From CAYSPT01 sp964432985 (lineage in GTDB: Bacteria; Muiribacteriota; CAYSPT01): DNA of 64,000 nt. Shown in pieces: positions 1 through 8,141 of the stretch (positions are counted from its first letter, which is position 1; each line of letters starts with the position of its first letter). Both the position numbers and the translations under genes were made by a program. A model generated the notes under the pieces. It had not been told where the DNA came from, searched no databases, and saw nothing but the letters and a program-made list of their open reading frames with translations. The DNA lies in contig CAYSPT010000009.1 of assembly GCA_964432985.1 (NCBI GenBank), forward strand, positions 48,849 through 112,848, written 5' to 3'.

Positions 1-1
1 G

Positions 2-1264
2 CTTATCGGAACCATGTTTTTTGTCTCCGGGATCACCACCCTGCTGCAGTCAACACTCGGCAATCGGCTTCCCATCGTCCAGGGTGGGACTTTCTCGTTT
101 CTGACTCCGACCATAGCCATCTGCTCATCGGCCGCCCTGAGCAGTGCGGGCTGGGAGGTTAGAATGCAGCATGTGCAGGGAGCCATCATCATTGGAGCGG
201 TATTCGAGATACTGCTCGGTTACTCCGGTTTGATCGGAAGACTCAAGAAAAAGATCGGCCCCATCACCATCGCGCCCACTATCGCCCTGATCGGCCTGGC
301 GCTCTACGGATATGGTGCGCCCCAGGCGGGCAAAGACTGGCTGATTGGGGGACTTACCATTGCCCTGATCATTCTGTTTGCCCAATTTTTGAGACACGTC
401 AACTGCTACTTTGAGATGTTTCCCATTCTCATGGCCATCGTCACCGCCTGGATCGTCACCTTCGCCGGTACCCATTTCGGGTTTTTCCCCGGCGCCGAGC
501 TCAACGATGCAGGAGAGGTGATCAAAGCCGCGCACCCATCCCATGTAGACCTGAAAGCCATCGCCGATGCCGCCTGGTTCAGGATACCGTACCCGTTTCA
601 GTGGGGCTGGCCGGTATTCAAGGTTTCGGCCATCATCGGCATGATCTCCGGGTACCTGGCCTCCATGATCGAGTCCGTGGGAGATTACTACGCCTGTGCC
701 CGGCTCTCCGGAGCGCCAAACCCGGATGCAAAGATTATCAATCGGGGTATCGGGATGGAAGGGATAGGATGCCTTATCGCCGGGATCATCGGGACCGGCA
801 ACGGCACGACCTCGTACTCCGAGAACATCGGGGCCATCGGCCTGACCCGAGTGGCTTCCCGGCGGGTAGTGCAGTTCGGCGCCGTGCTGATGATTATCTT
901 CGGAGCCGTCTCGAAATTCGGGGCCATATTCACTACCATCCCCAGCCCGATCGTTGGAGGTATGTACTGCGCCCTGTTCGGGATGATCGCAGCGGTGGGA
1001 ATATCCAACCTGCAATTCGTCGACCTGAACTCGTCGCGCAATCTCTTCATCATCGGATTTGCGTTCTTTATGGGCTTGAGCGTTCCCGTCTACTTCACGT
1101 CTAATCCATTGGCTCTCACATGGGCTCCGTGGCTGGCGGACATCATCAACACCATTGGCAGCACGGGTATGGCGGTGGGAGGCATACTGGCCTTCGTGCT
1201 GGATAACACCGTTCCCGGAACCGACGAGGAACGGGGCCTTATAGAGTGGACGAAAACATCGTAG
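2..1264 (+). CDS. NCS2/NAT family nucleobase permease (5' partial)
   Basis: Membrane symporter of the nucleobase-ascorbate transporter family. The reading frame is open to the left edge of the window, so the N-terminus is missing; an internal ATG at 14 is not a convincing start. The NAT signature with E-N-x-G and T-R (ENIGAIGLTR) lies about two thirds along, preceded by the GMEGIGCLIAG and GTGNGTTSYSEN segments, and many hydrophobic helices follow each other. The middle part looks like the animal SVCT-like branch of the family rather than classical UraA. Placed just upstream of preT-preA, it is most likely a uracil/thymine importer; xanthine or another base is possible. Family sure, substrate inferred from context. 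Confidence 0.88.
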   Translation, partial: LIGTMFFVSGITTLLQSTLGNRLPIVQGGTFSFLTPTIAICSSAALSSAGWEVRMQHVQGAIIIGAVFEILLGYSGLIGRLKKKIGPITIAPTIALIGLALYGYGAPQAGKDWLIGGLTIALIILFAQFLRHVNCYFEMFPILMAIVTAWIVTFAGTHFGFFPGAELNDAGEVIKAAHPSHVDLKAIADAAWFRIPYPFQWGWPVFKVSAIIGMISGYLASMIESVGDYYACARLSGAPNPDAKIINRGIGMEGIGCLIAGIIGTGNGTTSYSENIGAIGLTRVASRRVVQFGAVLMIIFGAVSKFGAIFTTIPSPIVGGMYCALFGMIAAVGISNLQFVDLNSSRNLFIIGFAFFMGLSVPVYFTSNPLALTWAPWLADIINTIGSTGMAVGGILAFVLDNTVPGTDEERGLIEWTKTS

Positions 1265-1288
1265 ATCAAAAGCTGAATGATGCTTTCC

Positions 1289-1318
1289 TTGACACATTCC
1301 CAACCTACTTTTTATAAT
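1289..1318 (+). promoter_or_regulatory. Sigma70-type promoter for preT-preA
   Basis: A perfect -35 TTGACA (1289-1294) and a perfect -10 TATAAT (1313-1318) are separated by 18 bases. Transcription would start near 1325, leaving a leader of about 80 bases before preT. The permease stop is at 1264, so preT-preA can be expressed independently of the permease. Confidence 0.75.
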
Positions 1319-1405
1319 GTTTTCTAACGCTTAGCTGTATCAGTGTTCACTATATTTTACATGGCCAGGGCCGTTTAAATCTCTACAGTATTGGAAGGTG
1401 TTACC

Positions 1406-2761
1406 GTGAAATCCGCCAAAAGAAAAGGGAAGAAGATAGAGAATCTCACCGACATGGAAGTAGGCTACACGCTGAGCCAGGCAATTGCCGAAGCTTCGCG
1501 GTGCCTGCTGTGCTACGACGCTCCCTGCAGTACCAGCTGCCCCGCGGGGACTGATCCCGGAACCTTTATAAGAAAGCTGCATCTGAGAAACATCAAGGGC
1601 GCCATCCGGACCATCAAGAACAACAATGTCATGGGATGCGTCTGCGGGGTGACCTGCCCCACTGAACGGCTCTGCCAGGAAGCCTGCTCAGCCACCGAAC
1701 TCGATCGTCCCATAGACATAGGCAAACTGCAGCGGTTCCTGGTCGAGCACGGCTGGGAAACCGGGTTCAAACCTCTAAAGAAGGAAAAGAAAAAGAAGGA
1801 AAAGGTTGCGGTTGTAGGGTCCGGTCCCGCTGGGCTGTCCTGCGCCGCTGAGCTGGCCAAGGCCGGCTACCAGGTAACTATTTTTGAGGCGAAGGAAAAA
1901 CCCGGCGGTGTGCTTCGTTACGGGGTGCCCGAGTTCAGGCTTAACCACGAGATAGTCGACCGCGAAATCAAGGACATCACCGATCTGGGAGTAAAAATCA
2001 AGTGCAGCACCAGGATAGGGAAAGGCGGACCCTGCAAACTGGTCAAGAAAGGATTCGGCGCGGTGTTTGTGGGGACCGGATTATGGTACCCCTACCGGTT
2101 GAACATACCGGGTTCGGACCTGGCCAATGTCACCACCGCCACCGAGTTTCTTGAAGCCAACCGTACCGGCAAGAGAAGAAAAATAAAGAAGATGGTCCAA
2201 GGGAAAAACGTGGCCATCATCGGCGGAGGCTCGGTAGCCATGGACGTGGCCAACCTCTGCAAAGCCCTGGGCGCCGACCGGGTCTATTCTATCTGCCTTG
2301 AGGGACTGGCCGAAATACCGGCGGACAAAGAAGACCTGGACATGGCGCTTGAGAACTACATAATAATTAAACCCCAGTGCCAGGTAACGGAAATACTGGG
2401 TGAAAAAGGCAAGGTGGTCGGTGTCAAAGGGACAGAGACCCAATGGGTCAAACCGGGAGTGTACGTTCCCGCGAACGCCAGGACGGTCCCCGGGACCGAT
2501 TACCGTCTGAACGTTTCGGCGGTGGTCATGGCCATCGGTTCAGGTGCTGCACCGGAGACATCGGAGCTATGCCCCAAGGTAAAATGTATGAAGAACAACT
2601 TGATAAAAACAAAAAAGGACGGGGTATCCACCGGCGCTGAAAAGGTGTTCGCCGGCGGTGATATCGTGCGGGGTCCGGCACTCATCGTGGATGCGGTCAA
2701 GGACGGTAAAGAAGCCGCCGCCAGGATAATCAAGATGCTGAGCAAGAAACGCAAAAAGTGA
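1406..2761 (+). CDS. preT: NAD-dependent dihydropyrimidine dehydrogenase, subunit PreT
   Basis: Flavoprotein subunit that takes electrons from NAD(P)H and passes them through Fe-S clusters to PreA for uracil/thymine reduction, first step of reductive pyrimidine degradation. About 451 residues, homologous to the glutamate synthase small subunit. The N-terminal Cys clusters (CLLCYDAPCSTSC and GCVCGVTCPTERLCQEAC) bind 4Fe-4S clusters; an FAD dinucleotide fold (VAVVGSGPAGLSCA) is followed by an NAD(P)H fold (VAIIGGGSVAMDVA). I prefer the GTG at 1406, seven bases after GGAAGG, over the in-frame TTG at 1391 that overlaps that site. preA follows after 22 bases. A plain GltD-like oxidoreductase is excluded mainly by the adjacent preA. 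Confidence 0.93.
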   Translation: MKSAKRKGKKIENLTDMEVGYTLSQAIAEASRCLLCYDAPCSTSCPAGTDPGTFIRKLHLRNIKGAIRTIKNNNVMGCVCGVTCPTERLCQEACSATELDRPIDIGKLQRFLVEHGWETGFKPLKKEKKKKEKVAVVGSGPAGLSCAAELAKAGYQVTIFEAKEKPGGVLRYGVPEFRLNHEIVDREIKDITDLGVKIKCSTRIGKGGPCKLVKKGFGAVFVGTGLWYPYRLNIPGSDLANVTTATEFLEANRTGKRRKIKKMVQGKNVAIIGGGSVAMDVANLCKALGADRVYSICLEGLAEIPADKEDLDMALENYIIIKPQCQVTEILGEKGKVVGVKGTETQWVKPGVYVPANARTVPGTDYRLNVSAVVMAIGSGAAPETSELCPKVKCMKNNLIKTKKDGVSTGAEKVFAGGDIVRGPALIVDAVKDGKEAAARIIKMLSKKRKK

Positions 2762-2783
2762 GACCGGAAAGAGGAGAGAGACA

Positions 2784-4022
2784 ATGAAAGATCTAAGCAT
2801 AAAGATGTGCGGAGTAACGTTCCCTACCCCGTTTCTGCTGTCTTCGTCCCCGGTCGCCAACACCGCGGAGATGATCGGACGGGCATTCGACCGGGGATTC
2901 GGCGGAGTGGCTTATAAAACCCTGGGCTTCGATAAGATCAAGATAATCCACCCGTCTCCCAGGATGGCCAAGTACAATTACGAAAGCAAAAAACTCGTGG
3001 GTCTGCAGAACGTGGAGCAGATCACCGACAGGCCGCTGAAGGACAACCTGCAGGACATCAAGTACCTGAAAAAACACTGGCCGAAGCACGTGGTAGTCAC
3101 CAGCATCATGGGCTTCTCCCTGAAGGAGTGGGTAGAGCTGGCCAAGATGTCCGAGGATGTCGGCTCCGACATGCTGGAGCTCAACTTCTCCTGCCCCCAT
3201 ATGACGGTGGAGGGCTCGGGGATGAAGGTAGGGCAGGCCTTCGACCTCATCCAGCAATTTACCCAGGCGGTGCGCGACGTGGTCAAGATACCCATCCTGG
3301 CCAAGATGACCCCCAACATCACCGACATGAACGAGCCAGCCATGTTCGCCAAGAAAGGCGGTGCCGACGGCATTACTGCCATCAATACCGTCCGCGGCAT
3401 AACCGAGGTCGGGCTCGACGACTACGTACCGCTTCCCAACGTATACGGCAGAGGGGCCATCAGCGGTTACTCGGGCCCGGCAGTCAAACCCATCGGGCTG
3501 AGGTTCATTGCCGAGATGGCCCAGAACAAGAAGCTCAACCTGCCCCTGGCTGGCTGTGGCGGAGCGGAGACCTGGATCGACGCGGTTGAGTACCTGCTGG
3601 TGGGAGCCTCGGTAATTCAGATGACCACCGGCGTTATCCACTACGGTCACCGTGTTGCCGAGGACATGTGCGAGGGGCTCTCCGACTTCATGGAGGAGAA
3701 GGGCTATAAGAAGGTCAAGGATATCGTGGGCAAGGCGCTGCCGAATCTCCATCCCACCGATGCCTTCAACCTGAAAAAGCAGGGGGTGGCCGATTTCGAC
3801 CTGGACCGCTGTATCGGATGCGGGCAGTGCTATATTGTCTGCCAGGATGCGGGGGGGCAATGTATCGAGTGGGACGGTGAGAAACGCCGTCCGGAGCAGG
3901 ACCAGGAGAAGTGCCTGAGCTGCATGATCTGCTCCTTCATCTGCCCCATCGACAACCCGGCCCTGATTACGTTCAAGCACGTGCCGGGCAAAAAAGAGGT
4001 TATCCCTCCAGTATCGAAATAG
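2784..4022 (+). CDS. preA: NAD-dependent dihydropyrimidine dehydrogenase, subunit PreA
   Basis: Catalytic subunit that reduces uracil or thymine to the 5,6-dihydro form with FMN. 412 residues: an N-terminal dihydroorotate-dehydrogenase-like barrel (about 1-320; LNFSCPH, KMTPNITD, then SGPAVKPIGLRFI and the GCGGAETW phosphate-binding region) and a C-terminal two-cluster ferredoxin domain (CIGCGQCYIVC and CLSCMICSFICP). This barrel-plus-ferredoxin order is the PreA arrangement and separates it from PyrD. A clear GAGGAGAG ribosome site precedes the ATG. It closes the operon: a terminator starts 16 bases after the stop. Confidence 0.95.
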   Translation: MKDLSIKMCGVTFPTPFLLSSSPVANTAEMIGRAFDRGFGGVAYKTLGFDKIKIIHPSPRMAKYNYESKKLVGLQNVEQITDRPLKDNLQDIKYLKKHWPKHVVVTSIMGFSLKEWVELAKMSEDVGSDMLELNFSCPHMTVEGSGMKVGQAFDLIQQFTQAVRDVVKIPILAKMTPNITDMNEPAMFAKKGGADGITAINTVRGITEVGLDDYVPLPNVYGRGAISGYSGPAVKPIGLRFIAEMAQNKKLNLPLAGCGGAETWIDAVEYLLVGASVIQMTTGVIHYGHRVAEDMCEGLSDFMEEKGYKKVKDIVGKALPNLHPTDAFNLKKQGVADFDLDRCIGCGQCYIVCQDAGGQCIEWDGEKRRPEQDQEKCLSCMICSFICPIDNPALITFKHVPGKKEVIPPVSK

Positions 4023-4037
4023 CTAGAAAAAAAGAGA

Positions 4038-4080
4038 GACGGTTGCCGGACCACGTTCAAACCGGCAACCGTCTTTTTTT
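4038..4080 (+). terminator. Bidirectional rho-independent terminator
   Basis: Perfect 12-bp stem (GACGGTTGCCGG at 4038-4049, complement at 4062-4073), 12-base loop, then seven Ts. On the opposite strand the same stem is followed, after TCTC, by another run of seven Ts, so it can stop both preTA and the convergent aminotransferase transcript. Confidence 0.9.
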
Positions 4081-4166
4081 CTCAGTCACTGTAAGCTGCT
4101 GCTGGGACTGTAAGTAATCCCGATACAGGCTTACTTTCAGCCGCAGCCGCTCGAAACCAGCTTACC

Positions 4167-5468
4167 TCATTTTCCCACAATCCCGAGACACTCGTCCAGG
4201 GTAGCCACGATGAAATCGCAGTCGTCTTTCGTGATGCAGAAAGGCGGTTTGATCCGGATGGTGTTGCCGGTCATGGCCCCTTTGCCGATGAAGAGCCCCC
4301 GCTCCTTGCACAGATCCATCATCTTGAGCATCTCCTGCTTGGCCGGTTCTTTGGTCTCGCGGTTCTTTACCAGCTCGATACCCAGCATCAGGCCCATGCC
4401 GCGAACCTCGCCGATGAGTGGGTGCTTCTCCATGAGCTCGTTGAACTTGCCCTTCAGGTAATTACCCAGTTCGGTGTTCTTCTCCTTGTAGCCGTGCTTC
4501 TCGATGGCTTCGATGACCAGCCGTCCCTGGGTCATGGAAACCGGGTTCCCGCCATAGGTGGAGAAGTGGGTGACACCCCGCATGCACTCGGCGATCTCTT
4601 TGGTGGTCACAAGGCCGCCGATGGGAATACCGTTCCCCATGCCCTTGGCTATGGTGATCATGTCAGGGGCGACGCCCCACTGCTCGATACCCCACCACTT
4701 GTCACCCGTGCGGCCATAGCCGGTTTGGACCTCGTCGCTGATGAACAACCCGCCGTACTTCTTCACGATATCGTAAACGATGGGGAAGTACTCCGGCGGC
4801 GGTGTCACCACACCGCCGAATCCCTGGATGGGTTCGGCGATGAAGGCGGCAATCTTGCCGGAAGTAGAGTACTTGATTACATCTTCCAGCATGTAGGCGC
4901 AGCGCATCTTACAGTCCGGATAAGGTTTCTCCACCGGACAGCGGTAGCAGTAGGCGGCCGGTGCGTGCTTGACGCCGAACACATACGGCGGCGCCTGTCG
5001 CCACAGGGACTGGCCGGTAAGCGACATGGACATGAGTGACCGGCCGTGGAAGGAGTGGGTAAGAGCGATAAACTCCTGCTCCTTGGTGTAGAGCTTGGCA
5101 ATGATGGCCGACAGCTCATTGGCCTCGGTGCCGCTGTTGGTAAAGAAGCATTTCTGGAAGCCCTTCGGGGCTATGGAAGCCAGCTTTTGAGCCAGCCTGA
5201 CGATAGGTTCCGTGTAGTAGAGCGAAGTGATGTGCTGGAGCTTCTTCATCTGTTCCACCGCTCCCGGCATCACGTCCGGATGGCAATGCCCCACGCTGAT
5301 GGTCACCACCGCGCCGAAGCCGTCCAGATATTTTTTGCCCTTATAATCGTACACATAAGCCCCTTCGCCCCTGACGATGTGCACCGGTTCACTGAAATAC
5401 TTCATCACACTGGGCAGCAAGTGCTGCTCCCGCAGCTCTCCAATCTCCTCCGGAGTCATATACGATTC
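4167..5468 (-). CDS. Class III PLP aminotransferase, beta-alanine/beta-aminoisobutyrate type (5' truncated by gap)
   Basis: Omega-amino-acid transaminase. About 434 residues are visible; the first few codons are lost in the scaffold gap. Class III hallmarks are present: the HSFHGRS segment, the PLP-contacting Asp in ISDEVQTGYGRTG, and the Schiff-base Lys in ITIAKGMGNGIPIGG. The pattern resembles AGXT2-type (R)-3-amino-2-methylpropionate/alanine-glyoxylate transaminases. As the last gene of the AOR-headed operon, after dihydropyrimidinase and beta-ureidopropionase, it most likely converts beta-alanine and beta-aminoisobutyrate to malonate and methylmalonate semialdehyde. GABA or another omega-amine is the alternative substrate. 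Confidence 0.9.
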   Translation of the reverse strand, partial: ESYMTPEEIGELREQHLLPSVMKYFSEPVHIVRGEGAYVYDYKGKKYLDGFGAVVTISVGHCHPDVMPGAVEQMKKLQHITSLYYTEPIVRLAQKLASIAPKGFQKCFFTNSGTEANELSAIIAKLYTKEQEFIALTHSFHGRSLMSMSLTGQSLWRQAPPYVFGVKHAPAAYCYRCPVEKPYPDCKMRCAYMLEDVIKYSTSGKIAAFIAEPIQGFGGVVTPPPEYFPIVYDIVKKYGGLFISDEVQTGYGRTGDKWWGIEQWGVAPDMITIAKGMGNGIPIGGLVTTKEIAECMRGVTHFSTYGGNPVSMTQGRLVIEAIEKHGYKEKNTELGNYLKGKFNELMEKHPLIGEVRGMGLMLGIELVKNRETKEPAKQEMLKMMDLCKERGLFIGKGAMTGNTIRIKPPFCITKDDCDFIVATLDECLGIVGK

Positions 5469-5568
5469 NNNNNNNNNNNNNNNNNNNNNNNNNNNNNNNN
5501 NNNNNNNNNNNNNNNNNNNNNNNNNNNNNNNNNNNNNNNNNNNNNNNNNNNNNNNNNNNNNNNNNNNN
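5469..5568. other. Scaffold gap (100 N) inside two genes
   Basis: Exactly 100 Ns, a conventional placeholder. It swallows the dihydropyrimidinase 3' end and the aminotransferase 5' end. The apparent 905-codon continuous frame across it is an artefact: each side matches a separate, nearly complete enzyme. The flanking ends do not resemble each other, so real sequence is missing here. Confidence 0.98.
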
Positions 5569-6875
5569 CGGGAAATGGTCACATGCGGGTAGCCCTTGAG
5601 CTTCATTCCGTCGAAGGGGCTCCAGTCGCAGTTGGTCTGCATCTTCTTGGGCTTGAGGGTGACTTCCTTTTTCGGGTCGAACACGCAGATGTCTGCATCG
5701 CTCCCCACGGCAATAACACCTTTTTTCGGATAAAGCCCGAAGAGCCGGGCTGAGTTGGTGGACGTGAGCTTCACGAACTGCTGCAACGTGAGCCGTTTCT
5801 TTCTCACCCCGTGGGTGTACATGGTGGGCATGAAAGTCTCCACCCCGGGCATCCCGAAGGGAATCTGGCTGAACTTACCTTTCCACATGGCTTTCTGTTT
5901 GGTGTCGAAGGTGCAGGTGTCGGTGCCCATAGTCTCCACAGCTCCACAGCCCAGGCCCCACCAGAGATCAGCGTTATCCTCCCTGGTCCGGATAGGCGGA
6001 CAGGTGGCGTAGTAATGGCCGGTTTTCTTGTCTTTGAACTTGTCAGCAGTCAGCAGCAAGTACTGGGGACAGGTTTCTGCGATAACCTTGACGCCCCGCT
6101 GCTTGCCCTCGATCACGGCATACATTGATTCCTTGGTGGACATATGCACGATGTAGAGCTGGCCCTTGGCGTACTCTGCCATAGTGATGGCCCGCTGCAC
6201 GGCTTCGCTCTCGGTGAAATTGGGCCGGGTAAGAAAATGTGCGTAGGCACCGTGTTTTTTCCACGAGCCATCCTTCAAATACTGCTCGGTCAGGGTGTCG
6301 GTGAGGTAGACGTTCTCGGCATGAACCCCGATGGTGCCCCCGTACTTGGCCGATTCTAAAAGAGCCCCGTACAAATCGGCGTCGTCCGCCATCCACCCCT
6401 GGCTGGCGTAGATCATAAACATTTTGAAGGAGGGAATTCCGGAAGCAATGATATCTTTGAGCTCATTCTGCGTCCGTTTGTTCTTCCAATCGGTGATTCC
6501 CACATGCAGTGCATAATCCACGCACACCTTGCCGTCGGCTTCTTTCTTCCGGGCCTTGACGGCACTCTTCATGGATTGACCTTTGGTCTGGATAGCAAAA
6601 TCGATCAGTGTCGTCAAACCACCGCAGGCGCCGGCTTTGGTGCCGTTTTCAAAATCGTCCTTGCTGACCGTGCCGCAGAAGGGCAATTGCAGATGGACAT
6701 GGGGATCAATACCCCCGGGAAACACGTACATGCCTTTTGCATCCACGACCTCAGAGCCGTTTTTAGGTTTGGCCTTGCTTTCAAGACCGATAATCTTACC
6801 GTTTTTAACCACCACGTCAGCCTTGAACTGGTCTGCGGTGGTTACCACCGTTCCGCCCTTTACGATAAGGTCCAT
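5569..6875 (-). CDS. hydA: Dihydropyrimidinase (3' truncated by gap)
   Basis: Cyclic amidohydrolase opening dihydrouracil/dihydrothymine to N-carbamoyl-beta-amino acids. About 435 residues are visible and perhaps 20-40 at the C-terminus are lost in the gap. Metal-site features of the family are seen: HVH in GIDPHVHLQLPF, the carbamylated Lys in PSFKMFMIYAS, His in GVHAEN and in YIVHMSTKE, and the Asp in MGTDTCTFD (many relatives have GSDHCPF here, so two neighbouring positions differ). The ATG at 6875, eight bases after GAGG, is better than an in-frame GTG at 6884 lying on that site. It follows beta-ureidopropionase by about 36 bases in the same operon. Confidence 0.93.
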
Positions 6876-6911
6876 AGTGTTCACCTCTTCCCTTTCATTC
6901 GTGCCGTTGCG

Positions 6912-7820
6912 TCACGGAAGCAGCTTGACCAGATCGCCGTAGGTTTCCGGACGGCGGTCGCGGTAAAACGCCCAGGCATTGCGGACTTCACGAATATCGT
7001 CCATGTTGAGATCGGCTACGATAACCTCGTCTTTATCATCGCTCCCTTGTGAGATGATTTTTCCCCGGGGATCGCAGAAGTAGGAACTGCCGTAAAACTT
7101 GCCGCTCTTCCACGGCTCTTCGATTCCCACCCGGTTGATATTACCCATGAAATAGCCGTTGGCTACAGCGTGGGCCGGCTGCTCGAGCTCCCACAAATAC
7201 TTGGAAACACCTTCGATAGTAGCTGACGGATTAAAGACAATCTCCGCTCCATGCAGACCGAGAATCCGTGCGCCATCAGGGAAATGGCGATCGTAACAAA
7301 TGTAAACAGCCACCTTGCCTACCCCGGTTTCGAATACCGGGTACCCTAAATTACCCGGTTTGAAATAGTACTTTTCATAGAAACCAGGATGTACGTATGG
7401 GATATGGATCTTGCGATATTTGCCCAGAATTTTGCCGTCGCCGTCGATGACCACGGCAGTATTGTAATAGACGCCGGTCATTTCCACCTCGTATATGGGC
7501 ACAACCAGCACAATTCCGTGACGGGCCGCCTCTTTGCAGAACAGGTCGACGGTGGGTCCCGGAATGGTTTCAGCATAATCATACCAGCGCTGATGATGTT
7601 CCGCACAGAAATACGGGCCATTGAAGATTTCCTGGAAGCACACCACCTGGCAGCCTTTGGAGGCGGCCTCCTCCAGGAGTTTTACATGCTTCTCGTTCAT
7701 TGCGTCTTTGATTGTCTTCAGTTCCTTGCTGATAGCTTCGCCGCTCATCCCCGAGGTGTCAGCAGTCGGAGCAATCACATTGGTTGCCTGGATTATTCCG
7801 CCTTTAACTATATTGGCCAT
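6912..7820 (-). CDS. Beta-ureidopropionase (N-carbamoyl-beta-alanine amidohydrolase), nitrilase superfamily
   Basis: Hydrolyses N-carbamoyl-beta-alanine or N-carbamoyl-beta-aminoisobutyrate to the beta-amino acid, CO2 and ammonia, third step of the reductive pyrimidine route. About 302 residues. The nitrilase Glu-Lys-Cys triad is visible: Glu in VCFQEIFNGPYF, Lys in KYRKIHIP, Cys in VYICYDRHFP. The string FNGPYFCAEHHQRWYDYAE is typical of beta-ureidopropionase rather than of general nitrilases. The ATG at 7820 has GGAAAGG nine bases upstream; the in-frame ATG at 7829 touches that site and is less likely. Between the carrier-protein gene and dihydropyrimidinase in one operon. Confidence 0.92.
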   Translation of the reverse strand: MANIVKGGIIQATNVIAPTADTSGMSGEAISKELKTIKDAMNEKHVKLLEEAASKGCQVVCFQEIFNGPYFCAEHHQRWYDYAETIPGPTVDLFCKEAARHGIVLVVPIYEVEMTGVYYNTAVVIDGDGKILGKYRKIHIPYVHPGFYEKYYFKPGNLGYPVFETGVGKVAVYICYDRHFPDGARILGLHGAEIVFNPSATIEGVSKYLWELEQPAHAVANGYFMGNINRVGIEEPWKSGKFYGSSYFCDPRGKIISQGSDDKDEVIVADLNMDDIREVRNAWAFYRDRRPETYGDLVKLLP

Positions 7821-7891
7821 CAGTCCCATCCTTTCCAGGTATTGATCCGTGAACGTTTTTCAATTCATGGACCGCTAACAAGAGACTCTAT

Positions 7892-8125
7892 TTAACCACC
7901 ATCTATCACAGGATACAGTTCAACTACTTCACCATTGTCAGGTATGTAATTCCGGTCGAGTGACTCACCGTTTTTAAAGAAACCCATGACCATATTTTCT
8001 GGTATGGGTGTACAACGAAGAATTGAAATGAGAGTATCACTGTCCCCCGCCTGGTACGTGATTTGTTCAGCCATTTCTACGTACCGCTTCAAATTTGCTT
8101 TCGGTTCGAAAACAATAAGCTTCAT
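7892..8125 (-). CDS. MoaD/ThiS-like ubiquitin-fold sulfur carrier protein
   Basis: Small 77-residue protein ending in Gly-Gly (PVIDGG), the activated tail of MoaD/ThiS/ubiquitin-like sulfur carriers. Length and tail fit the family; the body contains the expected late VNG-like turn (FKNGESLDRNYIPDNGEVV). It lies 16 bases downstream of the AOR gene and 60-70 bases ahead of beta-ureidopropionase. AOR enzymes need a tungsto- or molybdopterin whose dithiolene sulfur comes from MoaD, and MoaD-like genes commonly sit next to AOR genes, so a dedicated role in AOR cofactor synthesis is the simplest reading. No partner adenylyltransferase is seen in the window. Confidence 0.8.
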   Translation of the reverse strand: MKLIVFEPKANLKRYVEMAEQITYQAGDSDTLISILRCTPIPENMVMGFFKNGESLDRNYIPDNGEVVELYPVIDGG

Positions 8126-8141
8126 TCAAGAAAATCCTTAC

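Noticed and set aside
2793..3980. Long antisense ORF opposite preA (395 codons)
   Set aside because: Its composition is a mirror of preA codon use, it lacks domains and a ribosome site, and preA is certain.
4167..6884. A single 905-codon aminotransferase-dihydropyrimidinase fusion
   Set aside because: The frame crosses 100 Ns; both halves are nearly complete separate enzymes and the joined frame is chance.
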